From: Limnephilus marmoratus
Taxonomy: Eukaryota > Arthropoda > Insecta > Trichoptera > Limnephilidae
NCBI GenBank assembly: GCA_917880885.1
Contig: OU862920.1
Coordinates: forward strand, 40,397,019 to 40,461,018
Direction of reading: 5' to 3'
DNA: 64,000 nt
The notes beneath the pieces are model-generated. The model worked only from the letters and a program-made list of their open reading frames with translations, was not told where the DNA came from and made no database searches. Shown piece by piece: positions 30,573 through 42,199 of the stretch (within the stretch, counting starts at the first letter, position 1; each line of letters starts with the position of its first letter). Both the position numbers and the translations under genes were made by a program.

Positions 30573-31507
30573 ATACATTGATAAATCTTTCACATGGTTT
30601 TGAAAAGGTTCAATAATGATCATTTCGTAAAATCACTTCACGATAAAACTTTTGAAGTTAGTCCTAAGAAAATAGAATAACACCTAGCAACAGAATAAAA
30701 TTAAGACAATGGAGATGAAAATCACGATTATGCAAATTTTGTTTACATTTCCAGGAGATCAATAAGATTCAAGAATAGGCCTGCTATGGCTTCCAACATA
30801 AATTAATTTGAGAGGACCCAAAAGTAAAATTCAGAAAAGGAAAACAGAAATCCGACGGTGAAACTGCGGAGGTCTGTTATTTAATCCTTATTCGGTAAGT
30901 ACTGGAGAAGTGTCTGAGAAGATGGGATAGGAGAATAATACCTTTATGAATCCACTAAGTCTTCTATTCAGAATTACCATAGCGGTCAAATATCAATAAA
31001 CGATAAAACGGATATCATTCCAGAAGGAATCTTGTTTCACGGAAACAAACATTTAATGTTAGGATAAAAACTAGTATTTATCTGGGAAAAATCACGGGTT
31101 AGTCACAGATTGTTGCGCACAACTATTATCACGCGAGTAGCTGTCCGCGGGAGGTAGTTTCCGGTCGTTCGGCGATAGTCGAATTGGAAGTAAAATAGCG
31201 GAACCACTTAATATAATTTTAAATGCGGACTACTGATTCCATCAATGGAGATGAACCAAATCATTTCCAATTTTGAAAATGGCAATTTTATCGCTTCTCT
31301 AGTTTCTCCAAACAAACTCCTCCAATTTTGAAAATGAATTAATCTCATGTATAAATATGCCTATGAGTGTGCGTATGTCGTGTGCCTTTGAGAGTGTGCA
31401 TGCCTAAGTGTGTGGTGCCTGTGTTATACGAGTATATATCTGTCTGATATATTCTATGTCCTTGTAAAGGTACCTAGTAGTGACTCGAAATATTATTCTT
31501 CTATATA
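30573..31507. other. No recognised feature
   Basis: About 935 bp. No coding or repeat signature shared with the rest of the window. Confidence 0.45.
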
Positions 31508-31537
31508 TATGTCGCAGGATGAACTGTCATGGAACCA
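31508..31537 (-). mobile_element. Solo terminus of the J foldback family
   Basis: GTCGCAGGATGAACTGTCAT followed by GGAACC is the inverted copy of the left outer end of the element at 29755 (GGTTCCATGACAG plus one minisatellite unit). It is a remnant or a deletion product. Confidence 0.55.
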
Positions 31538-33211
31538 TATTTTCTATATTGTGTTTTCTCGTTGTGCGCTTTAATATTATAATTGATATCGTGAAATAGA
31601 CAAGATGATTTAGCAGTTTAGCGGATGCTTATAATGAAGAATAAAAAAAGCTTTAAATCGAAGCAAAGATTCTCGAGTTCATCGACAGGAGTTATATTCA
31701 AATAACAAAAATTAGTATTTTTAATAAAGCAGAAAAACTGCAAGTGTATTTCAATAAAAACTAAATAACTCGTGAACGGTAAGTTATGGTGAAAATCGCA
31801 GCGGTTCTAAATAAAATTCTATATATTCAGTTCGCAATTTGGCCATTGAAGTCGACTGTCCGAGAAAGAATTTCAATATTTACAAATTTTTGATCAATTT
31901 CACCAAAAGTAAGAAAAAATAACAAATCGGACGCCCACAACACAGTTCTATCGATTTCTTTATTCAGTGGTAGGTACCCAAGTATTTGAGTCGAGTAGAG
32001 AGTACTGTAGTAACAAAACGCGTTCGAACACCACAATTTTAGTAGAGTGGGTTAGTCAGCTCTTTAGTGGATTCAATCCATTTCGTTCTATTTTTTCGGG
32101 CGAGTAAGGACTCCCACCTCGTGTCCCTGCGCACTGACATGCGCAAACCCGCCGTTTTAACAGAGTAGTTGGTACTCGCGCAGAAATGTCGTGGCGTTAG
32201 AGCGAAGATGCTACACTAAAATTATTTATTTCCTGCTATTAATCTCTTTTCAAGTCATAGTTTTTTTATTTTTTTACTGATATATTCTTCCACGTCTTAA
32301 TTATAATAAATGCTTAATTAGCGTATTTACTTTGTTGTGTAGCAGCCCGTTATCTTGCAACGGGCGGCGGGCACTAATGTACTCTACTTGAAAGTAATGC
32401 GAACGATTTTCGGCGAGTCAAGTAGCAAGTATACTCGCTGCTTGACATACTACTTGTTCAATGCGAACAAGTCACAAGCGAAATAATTAAATAACCCAGC
32501 CGACATATTCATTACGTCTCTGTTCGCATAGCGAATAATAGTACTAGACGAGACGCTTTGCTTATTTATAACTTATACGGAGAAGTCAGCAGTTAAATTG
32601 CTATTAAAATGCCTTCATATTCACATGTAAGAAAAGCGGATAATATCGACACTGAAAGGATAAATGGCTTTAGCGAAATATAGCTAAATTGCGCTTGAGA
32701 CACTTTTTTTTTCCAGTGTCGATATTATGTAATTATAATTATACTTTTTTGTTTAGTTATGTATTAGATATGACTGACTGTGCTTTATAAATTGTTCATC
32801 TTTCGTTAATTTATCATGCAATACGAAGAATACCGCAGTGGCGTCAATTATTGGTCTATGATTAAAGTTCGCAAGAATTTTTATTTTGCCTTGAATATTT
32901 GTTATTATATTATCATCTTCCGCTGATTGTTGTGGTAATCTGAATACATGAGCGTAAAATTTAATTACCTATTGATCGTATTTCGATAGTCTACTTGATT
33001 AGTCAGACATCTCGAAAAATCGAAATTTGAGTTGTGTATAAAGGTTATATGTAAAAGTGTCCCTCTGGTCGATCTGGTACAGTATTCAAATTACTTATAC
33101 TCGTAAATCAACTATAATGCAGAAATAAACAACGAAAAAAATCGTTGTTTTCTTTATGACCAGCAGGAATGTACCGAACCGTTATGCATCCCGGTGCTAT
33201 TTTATAGCGTA
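31538..33211. other. No gene; one small inverted repeat
   Basis: About 1.7 kb. TAATATCGACACTG (32641-32654) is perfectly inverted at 32714-32727, giving an 87-bp MITE-like unit. GC-richer patches occur at about 32100-32200 and 32345-32380, but no reading frame extends from them. Confidence 0.45.
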
Positions 33212-33640
33212 CTAGCTGGTTCCCGGCATGCGTTGCTATGCCATTTAATGAAGAAATTTTATCTCTCTGCGTGTCCTTTCCCATTTGTCCCGTTCCCCTT
33301 CCTCTCCCGCATCCCCTTCCCCTCACGCGTTACCACTCCGTCTCCTCAACCTTCACTCTCCCCACTCCACTCCCCCTTTCCCATGAACCCCCCTCCCGAG
33401 TTCCCCCTCCCCCTCCCCGCTCCCGCATTCCACACATTTAGTTTTCAAACAGCTCACGTGCCACAATCATATTGCAATTTTTTGTACAAATTTCATAATG
33501 CCAGAGCTCACCAGTTGTTTTATACAAACCTTGTCCTGAAAATAACGAACACAAAAATAAAAGAATTATACAATTTGGTGCAGTCGTTCGGAACTTATGC
33601 GCGTACATATATTTCGGGGATTGATTTTTATTTATAGAGA
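33212..33640 (-). mobile_element. Non-autonomous Helitron (F2)
   Basis: On the minus strand it runs from TCTCTATAAATAAAAATCAA (33640) to CTAG (33212), with the GGCAT...ATGCC hairpin before the end. The flanks are A and T as required. It shares the GAGCTGTTTGAAAACTAAAT and CTGGCATTATGAAATTTGTA blocks with F1. The interior (about 33285-33425) is C-rich on the plus strand, so G-rich on the element's own strand as in F1. The 147-codon plus-strand frame is a composition artefact. Confidence 0.7.
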
Positions 33641-33983
33641 TTTAATGTGTAAACCACAGACAAGTGTAAATCATATTTGATTTGCATTTTCGGTGAACAT
33701 TCGAATATTGCTTTCCTCAAATTCAAATTTGGTTTGTATTTTTTGTGTTTACATCTCAAAAGGAGTATTTGGAGATGTCTGACTAATCAACTCGAAGATC
33801 GATTTCATAACACGATTATTTCATTAATATTGATTTTATGTTTCATGTTTCGTGTGCGGCGGTTACAGCATATTAACCTTTTTTTGCGGACGACGATTTC
33901 CAAAGATGATTTTCCTCGGAGCCGACGGATCAAAGACGTTTAGCCACGGAGGTCATCATATATAAAATAAGTATATACATTAA

Positions 33984-34317
33984 ATTAGATAAACGGAGAC
34001 TAGAGGCTTTTGAGATGTGGTCCTATAGAAGACTATTAGGAATTTCCTGGAGAGACCACATCACAAATGAGGAGGTTCTCCAAAGAATCGAAGGAGGAAG
34101 GCACCTGCTCAGGACCTTGTCCGAAAGGCGCGCAAGATGGATCGGCCATGTAATAAGACAAGAAGGCCTCTTGCATGCCATAATGGAGGGTATGACCGAG
34201 GGGACAAACGCTAGGGGACGCCCACGCCGAGAGTACCTGGAGGACCTGCTGGTGGACGTGCGCTGCTCATCATATGCAGACTTCAAAAGAGCCGTACAAG
34301 ACAGGGAAGAGTGGTAG
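33984..34317 (+). pseudogene. RTE-like LINE C-terminal fragment
   Basis: The reading frame ending at TAG (34315-34317) encodes the distal part of a non-LTR reverse transcriptase protein. It holds LEAFEMWSYRRLLGISWRDH, then ITNEEVLQRI, a RARWIGHVIR block and GRGRPRREYL. This is the conserved tail found after the RT domain in RTE-type elements of insects. The RT and endonuclease are missing, so the copy is 5'-truncated as is usual for LINEs. A related block on the minus strand occurs at 45438-45790. Confidence 0.7.
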
Positions 34318-34480
34318 AAACGTATAGATGAAATTGCTGCAAACCAATCCCACGATTGAAACCAGAGAGAGAGAGATATAAATTAGGTAGGTACCTATAG
34401 TAACTGTATTACTCTTCATCTGCATCTGCATGAACTATTAAAGGGCATACTCGCCATCCATTTTGCAAAACTGCTCGAAG

Positions 34481-34610
34481 GACTGCATGCAGGGTCTCCG
34501 CAAATCGGATCGTTTGTAGGCAAAACCGCCAGCCGAATTATTATTATTCCCTTTGTCGGGCTGCCGAATAATAATAATTCGGTTGGCGGTTCAGCTTGCA
34601 GTCCTGTAAA
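34481..34610. repeat. Strong hairpin with 26-bp arms
   Basis: AACCGCCAGCCGAATTATTA (arm 34524-34549) pairs with 34566-34591 with one mismatch, which in RNA would be a G-U pair. The loop is 16 nt. A further GGACTGCA (left) and TGCAGTCC (right) pairing lies outside. AAATCGGAT words occur on both sides. It looks like a snapback MITE or a pre-miRNA-like hairpin. Confidence 0.7.
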
Positions 34611-36504
34611 TCGGATGGTAAGTAGACCCTATTAAGCTATTATGAAAGCTAAACATTCAACAATTTGAATAGCTGTTTGTATGAAATACTTAAAATACAC
34701 GAACCGTCATGCCAGAGCCAGAAATCTTCCAGACATCTATAATTATTAAGGAAGATCAATAATAATAATGACAGCTCGGTTTTAGAGCAGTAAACTCATT
34801 GGCTCTGGATCAAGGGGTGATTCATTTTCCGACGTGGGAAAACAAAACATTGCATAGGATAATTAATGGCTTTATCAGATTCAGATTTAAATATTTTTAT
34901 TGTTGATCTCTCTTGTTCCAGAGCGAAAGATACTCTCAGTATCGTCTTGGTGAATGAAAAACCGGTCACAGTAGTTAGGTAGGTACCTACCCACATTGAC
35001 TGTGTTTAATAACTAGATCTGAATAGCTAAAAATTTCCCGTGTTACGCCTTCACTTCTTCTCCCCAACTTCCTTCCCTAAAATTTATACTTTTCATAAGT
35101 AGGTACAGGCCACTTCATTTGCGCCGCCCCTTCTTCCTTCTTATAATCACTCACTTGGAGGCTGCCGCCCCTATACGCGGCCTACACGGCCTATTGACAA
35201 ATTCAGGACTGCTAACAACACGTTTTCGTAATTTCGTAATCTTAAAATATTGCATTAAAATCATAATATAGCATATTGCCAACCATAATAGTATATTAAA
35301 AGAAAAGTCAATTAATTAAAATCTATTAATTTATTATAATGTAATCATTTATAAACATAAAATGACAATTGGTTTGCATTATATATTGTGGAATTCCGGT
35401 TTTGTAAGCGTTCAAAATATTATAATTTATGTAAATAAATAATAACAAGTTATTTACATTTTGAATGTATAAAAAAACAAGGTGCTGACACTTATAATAC
35501 GCAGAATTAGGAATAGTGGACTAAAAAGGCATTAAAATAAAAATGATCAGAGGAATAAAGCAATGGTCAAAGTTTTATTACAAAGGTATCAGATTCTTAA
35601 ATTCTAACCTCCAATCTGCGATTGCCAATTCTTTACACCTATATAAAGTGTTTCTTATCAATGATATAGATGCCAAGATTAGCTAAAAGTATTTCAAATA
35701 ATTAGTCGACGAGGTGATAGTTAATTTGTTGAGTTATTTAAATATGTTGATGACTTACCATTAAATCACTGAAGAAAACTGTTGAAAATTCACCATGTAA
35801 ACCACTGTTTTGTTGTCATAAAATTTCGTAAATAAAGAGTCCAGCTATTAATAAATTTATCCAGTATGAAATAACTTGCACTGTATAGTTCACGGGTTGG
35901 TCTCCATTTGTTCTGTTATCAATTATGGATGGGGAGCCGGGTAATTGGAACAGAGACCGAGAAAGATAATGAATTTCAGTCCATGTGTTGTGGTATTATA
36001 CCCGCAAGGCGAGCGGTGCATCAGTGACGGAGCACCTATCGCGAACGTCGCCCACGCGAAACTGAGCGCCCTGAGCTGAGCGGAGTCGAAGTGAGCTTAC
36101 ACAACTGACTGAACTGACGCATGAGTGGGGCCGGCCCGGCAGATTCCTGTAATGCCGGGCGGCGCGATCGAAACGAAAAGATAAATGTTTGCTCCTCTAA
36201 ATTCTGGAGAATGCTGCGCTACGATATCTGTTCAGTTCGTTACTCGTGGGTGTGCGATGTTTGGTAGTTGGTATTGGTAGTTGGTGGTAAACTAGTAATG
36301 GTCAGAGTTATTAACTGATATACAATTACTATGCATAATCGAGACGTCGATTATTATTATTTCCCGAATTTATTGTCGATTAAATTCCATTCAATTTATT
36401 GAGCAAGTGGATTAAGTACTTTCTTTGACAAGCTTTGTTTAATTTTTTTCTAATTAGACTGTAAGTAGTGGAAAATCACATGATGTAACTGTACTGGACA
36501 AGAT
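34611..36504. other. Mostly unannotated; a GC-rich patch
   Basis: About 1.9 kb. A K-SINE-like scrap (TAACTAGATCTGAATAGC) lies at about 35010-35030. At 35995-36175 the sequence becomes GC- and CpG-rich (GAGCGGTGCATCAGTGACGG, then TCGCGAACGTCGCCCACGCG). That is unusual for this window and could be a promoter or the 5' end of an unidentified element. No reading frame supports a gene. Confidence 0.35.
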
Positions 36505-36580
36505 GAAAACAGACAGTGGTTGAATGGGCATCGCGTTTGGGTCCCACCCAGGCGTTCCGTGTTCGATTCATCAGCTGGCT
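36505..36580 (+). other. tRNA-like SINE head
   Basis: GTGGTTGAATGGGCATCGCG resembles an A-box region, and GTGTTCGATTCATC resembles a B box 30-40 nt later. It is followed by GGCTAAGAACTCCATCACTC. No family body is recognised. Confidence 0.4.
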
Positions 36581-36705
36581 AAGAACTCCATCACTCGGCT
36601 TACTGTGGTGGTAGTAGGAGATTTTCGAGTATTATTGGTAAGCCGGGAATGTTTGTCTTTCTTTAAAAAAAAATGCTCAGCGGGATCAAAATATGTATGA
36701 TACTA

Positions 36706-36842
36706 ACTGACCCGGACACGTGTTGCTGTGGCTAACGAAACATAACGCCATCTATTGGTTGGTTACCCAACCTTCTGACTCACACCGCCATCTGTAAATT
36801 TGCATAATAATCAAATCGATCTGTGGCTCCATTTATATTATT
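36706..36842 (-). mobile_element. Helitron 3'-end-like fragment
   Basis: On the minus strand CAACACGTGTCCGGGTCAGTTAG resembles a decayed Helitron 3' end of the kind ending ...CGGGTCAGCTAG (sequence given across two motifs: CAACACGTGTCC and GGGTCAGTTAG). Upstream ATAGATGGCGTTATG is a further landmark. It directly abuts the next Helitron. Confidence 0.35.
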
Positions 36843-37280
36843 CTAGCGAATTCCCGGTATGCGTTGCTATGCCACTTAATGAAGAAATTGTTTCTCCCTG
36901 CGTGTCCTTTCACATTCGTCCCGTTCCCCTTCCGCCTCCGCTTCCCCTCGCGTTCCCACTCCGCTTTCTTCTCCCCACTCCCCTCGCCCGCTTCCCCCGT
37001 CCCTTGAACCCCCTCCCGAGTTCCCCTTCGCCCTTCCAGGTTCCCCTTCCCCTTCCCGCATTACATTTATTCAGTCCCGGTACGTTCAGTTTTCAAACAG
37101 CTCGCGTGACACCTATTGCAATTTTTTTAAACAAATTTCATAATGCCAGAGCTCATCTCAGAGAAACCTTTGCGGGCAATACAAACAACAAATCCCCAAT
37201 TGTGTGAAATAGGTAAAGTCGTTCGGAAGTAATGCGCTTACATACATTTTGGCGATTCATTTTTATTTATAAATCTATGA
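36843..37280 (-). mobile_element. Non-autonomous Helitron (F3)
   Basis: The 3' CTAG lies at 36843-36846, with the GGCAT...ATACC hairpin (one mismatch from F1). The 5' TCATAGATTTATAAATAAAA ends at 37280. The interior (about 36920-37065) is again G-rich on the element strand. The base beyond the 3' end is not the expected T, so that edge has mutated. Confidence 0.6.
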
Positions 37281-37851
37281 TATGTTGAAATAGACCAAGC
37301 TACATTTTTTTAGCTGTGTGTGGCACTGGTGTTAATGTAATAAACATTCTGGAATAAGACTAAAAAAAACAGGCGCGTACATAGCGTGGTCTAACAAAAG
37401 CTTAAATCCACTTGAAAATAAAGGACCAGTTAAAAAATTCCAGTCTATATGTTTTTTGTCTAGTTCGATTGCAATAATTCTTTGTAACTGTTGGGAGTAG
37501 ACTTGGTCTTAGTATTTAAAACGTAGGCCTCAGCAGTCTCAGCACGGGTAAGCGTCCAGTAAGGTTCACATATACGACGCTTTTTTACCGTGACGATTCA
37601 CGGTAACGGTATCGTGACGGCGTAAACAGGCAATAAACATACGTTCCTTAACGTATTATTGCTGCAACTCTTTCAAAAGATGAGATACACAATGTTCGAG
37701 TACGACGTCCCTCCAAAGGAAAAAAAGTCATAATTTTCTTGCATATCTCTCACATACCGCACCGCGAGGTCTGGGTAGACCCCTACCAATACTACTTGCC
37801 GTGACGATAATTTTGAAAGTATGGAATAAAGTTACAAGGATAATTTTGGAG
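37281..37851. other. No recognised feature
   Basis: About 570 bp. A CGTGACGATTCACGGTAACG stretch at about 37600 contains short inverted words. No gene was seen. Confidence 0.45.
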
Positions 37852-38000
37852 TGAGTGAATTCCAAAAATTCAAAAACGTCTTAGGTCTAAAGGTTTTGCT
37901 TTTGTTCTTTAACACATAATGCTGCCGCTCTTTCTTACACATTAAATGACAACAGTCGAAAATGAGACAAACGGTGAACGTATGTCTCATTTTTCACCCC
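37852..38000 (+). repeat. W repeat, copy 1
   Basis: It shares GAGTGAGTGAATT, AAAAATTCAAAAACGTC, TTTCTTACACA(T/C)TAAAT and CAACAGTCGAAAATGA with 53380-53530, so it is probably a fragment of the same Helitron-like family. Confidence 0.5.
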
Positions 38001-38039
38001 CCCCCCCCTTCTCCCCCAAAGGCAAGATAAAATCATTTT

Positions 38040-38957
38040 CATACGCTACGAAGCACGGCACAAAGAGGAGACCGGTAGGCTACAGATCTCTGCACAAAGA
38101 GGAGACTGATTATACCCGTGGTGCGGCCCGCACAAATATCCGATATATCTGCCGCTTTCTTTTTAAATATATTTTTTTCATGTACAATTATATGTATAAT
38201 CCAGCTTTTTTTTCAAATATTTTGTGTACCTTATGATTTTAAAACGTTACTTTTAATTGACATTTGAACACATTCTAAGTCGATTATAAACGCGCGTAAT
38301 GTATTTCGTAGGTCCTCAACGTGGGCGTTAGCGCCCCCTTGTGGGCGTTTGAGACTTTCGGGGGGGCAGTAGAAGACCCAGAGAAAATTAGATAGTATTG
38401 AGATGGCACAGTGAAGGCGTGGGCAGGTAAAAAAATATGGTCTAAAAAAAACAAAAAACATGCTAATCACCAATCACGTAATAGTACGTTTTTTAGATAA
38501 ATAAATAAATAAAAAAAAAATTTATCACGTGTGCGAAAATTCACATATTTCGGTAGTTCGGGAAGCGGATGAAAATTAAACTGAAAGATTCTATTACAGA
38601 TTTACACATTTTTTTTATTTTACAATATTACGTGTATTATTATTTTTTATTAAGAATTGATACTACTTATATCATGAATACAAGAATGAAGGAGGTAGCA
38701 TCCTGGTACTTAAATACGAAAGATTTGCTTTTTTAACTTGCTAAACAAAAAGGTACAACATCAACCCCCCCCCCCCCCTATTTATAATTGTGCGGCCGGC
38801 GGTGATAACTCATGTATGTGCCCCTTGACCAGAAAAGTGTGACGACCGCTGGATTATACGATCTCATTTCCTCTGTTTGTCTCTTTTTTTAGTAACGCCA
38901 TTTTACGTTTCATGGAGATTGAAATGACAACGGTGATAAAGAAGTTTTCACCAAAAA
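38040..38957 (-). mobile_element. Type A element split by an hAT insertion
   Basis: The right portion lies at 38040-38115 and contains an internal duplication of a GCTAC..GCACAAAGAGGAGA unit. The left portion lies at 38852-38957 and ends in GTGATAAAGAAGTTTTCACC. They are joined through the shared octamer GATTATAC and are separated by 736 bp of hAT sequence. Removing that insert restores a continuous type A order. Confidence 0.7.
38116..38851. mobile_element. hAT element inserted in a type A element
   Basis: The 8-bp direct repeat GATTATAC (38108-38115 and 38852-38859) flanks it exactly. The ends CCGTGGTGCGGCC and, as the complement of the right, CAGCGGTCGTCACAC are consistent with hAT termini. 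It contains the M repeat (38305-38480) and a poly-C run before TATTTATAATTGTGCGGCC. No transposase is encoded. Relics of the same family lie at 21318-21830 and 24713-24905. Confidence 0.7.
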
Positions 38958-39735
38958 TAGAAATAAACCCTGATTTCCATCTATATACGAACATTTACTT
39001 TTAAATAATAGAAAAATACACAATTAATAGATAACGTAGGAAGTTTTTATAGTAAGAAGTTACTGGCTGAATTTCTAGACACCCTTTCACACAAAGCATA
39101 ACGCAAGTTCCCAACTAGAAATAAATCATTTTTAAGCCCACAAACAGAAAAATCAAGTGTATGAAATCGATTGTGAATATTATGATAAAATGTTATATTT
39201 TATGAGTGTTCAACTATTGACCGAAGGTCCCCCGAGTGTGACGAAGGGATATATCAGTCAGTCCGTATCCTCGCTACACACGACATTTCATGCACGCTCA
39301 AATGCTGGCTAAGTCGGCCGCCGTAGTCGCAGAATACTTCATTTTTAGACCGCGCCGAGGCGCTAGCAGTCACGTGTCAAACTTGACGTTTTCGTAATTA
39401 ATTGCATGCTTTCATCTCACCGCAATTTACGTAAATTTCCGTATCCAGTTTGTGACTGTTGTATTCATCGAGCAATGAGTAATGTCGATATTATTAATTG
39501 ATTTTATCAATCTAAAATAGTCTGCCAAGGGATTTAAAAAATTTCAAAGTCTGAAAACTTTTCATGCGGTTAATTTCATGAATAGTGCACGACTTCCTGC
39601 AAAAGAAATCCTATTTATAATTAGAATCCTCGCATGTAGCACCATGCTGAATGACGTAGGGAACTTTATTAAAAGTCACCTCGTAAAAAATCAACCCGCC
39701 TAAAAATATTTTAGGTTCATGAAATAAACAGATAG
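38958..39735. other. No gene; moderately GC-rich patch
   Basis: About 780 bp. The segment 39215-39390 is richer in GC and CpG (GGCTAAGTCGGCCGCCGTAG, then GACCGCGCCGAGGCGCTAGC). I see no frame or terminus that explains it. Confidence 0.4.
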
Positions 39736-39935
39736 TGCGCTACATTTGGTGATTTAGCAGAGGTTCCCGGGTTTATGGGGTGATATTTGTCCGGGTCTTG
39801 GCAGCGGATGCGTCTGCCGACCGGCTGCATTGCAGACCGGATCAGGAGAGAATGGTTGACGGAGTCCCTTTGACTCCTCCAGCCCTACTCTTTCGTGGGA
39901 GGGATGGATTCATGGATGGATGGAGGGTTGGAAAC
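39736..39935 (+). mobile_element. LINE/SINE segment (O family)
   Basis: GCTACATTTGGTGATTTAGC, CCCGGGTTTATGGGGTGA and GTCCGGGTCTTGG match 60305-60380. TTGACTCCTCCAGCC and TGGGAGGGATGGATTCATG match the 25131-25490 segment. The structured tail is missing. Confidence 0.45.
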
Positions 39936-41425
39936 ATTTTCCTCTTTTAAAATCATAAATGGTGATATCTAGGCCTGCGACCTGTATACGGACTATGTCC
40001 CAAGCCGCGCTAAGCTCGACATTCCAAACTAGCCGGGCTTAAAATAAATTAATATACCGGGCCCATGCCTTCTGCACTTTGCAGTAACACATACATAATA
40101 GTCATTACTTCTTTCCGTTTTAAATGCCCAGTCAATCTTTAAAAAACTTTATTTTGAGACAAAAAAAAATATCACAATATTATTTATGCCAGTGGCGTGT
40201 GATCCATAGAAACATATTCCTACCTACTTATCAAAACCATTTATCTTAAATATAATCTAGATGAATAACTGTTCATAGATCCTAACTGCAACTAATCTGC
40301 AACTAATTTATGTATTCGATACTGCCGTCATGGGTCGACTCACAGTGCCCTTCTTGACAATATCAAGGAAGATTCGGTGTTTCTACTTATGTCGACAGAA
40401 TAGCACTTATTCCCAAACATGGGAACACCTCAGCACAGGTTCGCCTAGTGAGGTGTTCACAAAATGCTACTAGGTAGTGACCTATTTTCATACAGATACG
40501 GATCATTAACATTTTTTTCTTATTACTAAACTTATTATCTATGTAAACCTAATAATAATAATAATAAAAACCTAGTAATAATCTGTAAAGTGTATGTTCA
40601 AGAATAGCAATAAAATAAATACAAAACGGTAACAGAGATGGTAGAAATTATAATGTGGTCCTCTCCAGTAAAAGGCATCTTAAAAAAAGGTCGTAATAAA
40701 AAAATAGGATTTCCCGCCGTAGTACCGTAGATTGTAGTACCCATATGAGGGGGCGGCGAAATTTTTCTCCTCCCCGGGCGGCCGACATCCACGCTATGCC
40801 ACTGGGTACAGACTATCACACCTAAGAAGATGATGCACAAATAAACCATAGACAGTACAGAAGAAAGAAGAAGTTATATTCCTCTAGTGAAAATGATATT
40901 TAAGAGCTAGGCCAATTTTTTATTTTTTATTAAAAAAATTCAAATTTTTTTTAATATTCGAAACATAACTTTACCAGATAAAATAACAATCTTTCAATAA
41001 TAATTTACACTTTCATTAAATAATCCATAAGCCGCCGCATTTTTAAGCACAGATTATGGAAATCACACTTCATTTCAACAATTACTACAACTATTTACTT
41101 TAAAAAAATAGGTTATAAGTTTAGGTAAATTAAGTAATTCATGCGTATTTAGGTTGAAACAAAACTTTGCAAATGTCAAATCCATTCAAAAAATGGCGGC
41201 AATCGAATTTTTTTAACTTTGATTGAGTGAAAATCGAATTTATATGCATATTTTTCCGTGAATCCAGACTGAAATCGATATTTCTTTTGGTAATTAAGTT
41301 TAAAAGTAGCCACTTTTCGAAATATATGCCTATTACAACTGTAGCGGCATGCGGTCGTGAATTATTTATCCAAGAAACAATTAATTGCATTTAAATAGAC
41401 GGTAGAAGATGTAGGTAGGTACTCG
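39936..41425. other. No recognised feature
   Basis: About 1.5 kb with an (AAT)n microsatellite at about 40550-40570. A pair of 83-codon minus-strand frames shows no motif. Confidence 0.45.
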
Positions 41426-41815
41426 GAATCATACCACTCAACACCTCCTTTGAACGTCATTAAAAGTGATAGAAATAAAAAAAGGGTTAAATAGGTTACG
41501 TTAAATTAGACTACGGGCTATTTTATAATTTTTAGAAGTTTTTAGCACCGTTGTAATATGAAACTCGATGAAACGAAAAATAGCGACATGAAAAAGGGTC
41601 CAACACATACATCAATAGAATTTAGCCTGCGAGAGAATGAGATAGTATAATCGGTCTCCAGTTTGTGCGGTGCTTCGTAGCCTATCGGTCTCCTCTTTGT
41701 GCGTGCGTAGCCTCCCCACTCTTGTCTACTTTAGTTTTCGAAATTGCACACTCTAATTTTTTTCATAATTTTTAGTGACTTTTCAAAGGGGTGTTAAAAT
41801 GCTATTTTGTTGATT
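41426..41815. mobile_element. Foldback-type L element hosting a type A element
   Basis: The left arm CAACACCTCCTTTGAACGTC with ATTAAAAGTGATAG (about 41440-41475) is mirrored by TAGTGACTTTTCAAAGGGGT and GTTAAAATG (about 41775-41805). The TTAAATAGGTTACGTTA stretch next to the left arm also occurs at 54440 and, in part, at 24640. A type A element sits in the centre. Confidence 0.5.
41532..41754 (+). mobile_element. Type A element nested in an L element
   Basis: The left end is worn (AGAAGTTTTTAGCACCG). The interior contains GGTCTCCAGTTTGTGCGGTG and a near duplicate GGTCTCCTCTTTGTGCGTGC. The right end has lost the CTTCTACCGCGT segment and closes with AAATTGCACACTC. Confidence 0.65.
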
Positions 41816-42199
41816 TGTCCTGGAACCGTAATATTGATAGGTCAAATTCACATCCGTGTTATTTCATCCCGACTCCTGACAATGATAACACCCATTTCCA
41901 TATGTTAATTACTTAGGTTTCAAACACCGATGAAATGATATATTTGAGGAGTGGGTACCGACCTCGTACTAATAATGCCTACAATGCTCAGAGGCCAAGC
42001 GGCGATTTGAATCAACAAATGAGAATAGTTATTATTTATTTGTATTCCATCTGGGAGCAAATGCAATTACATATTATCAGCCTCAGAGCGTAATAATGAC
42101 CAAAATAACATCGTAACACAAAAGTTATTATCTAAATCACCATGAAGCACGTACCTACGCCGTACGGTGATGATTGTAGATATACTTAATTTAAAAAAT
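41816..42199. other. No recognised feature
   Basis: About 380 bp of unique AT-rich sequence. Confidence 0.45.

Noticed and set aside
34023..34286. 87-codon minus-strand frame
   Set aside because: It is the antisense shadow of the RTE-like LINE fragment on the plus strand.
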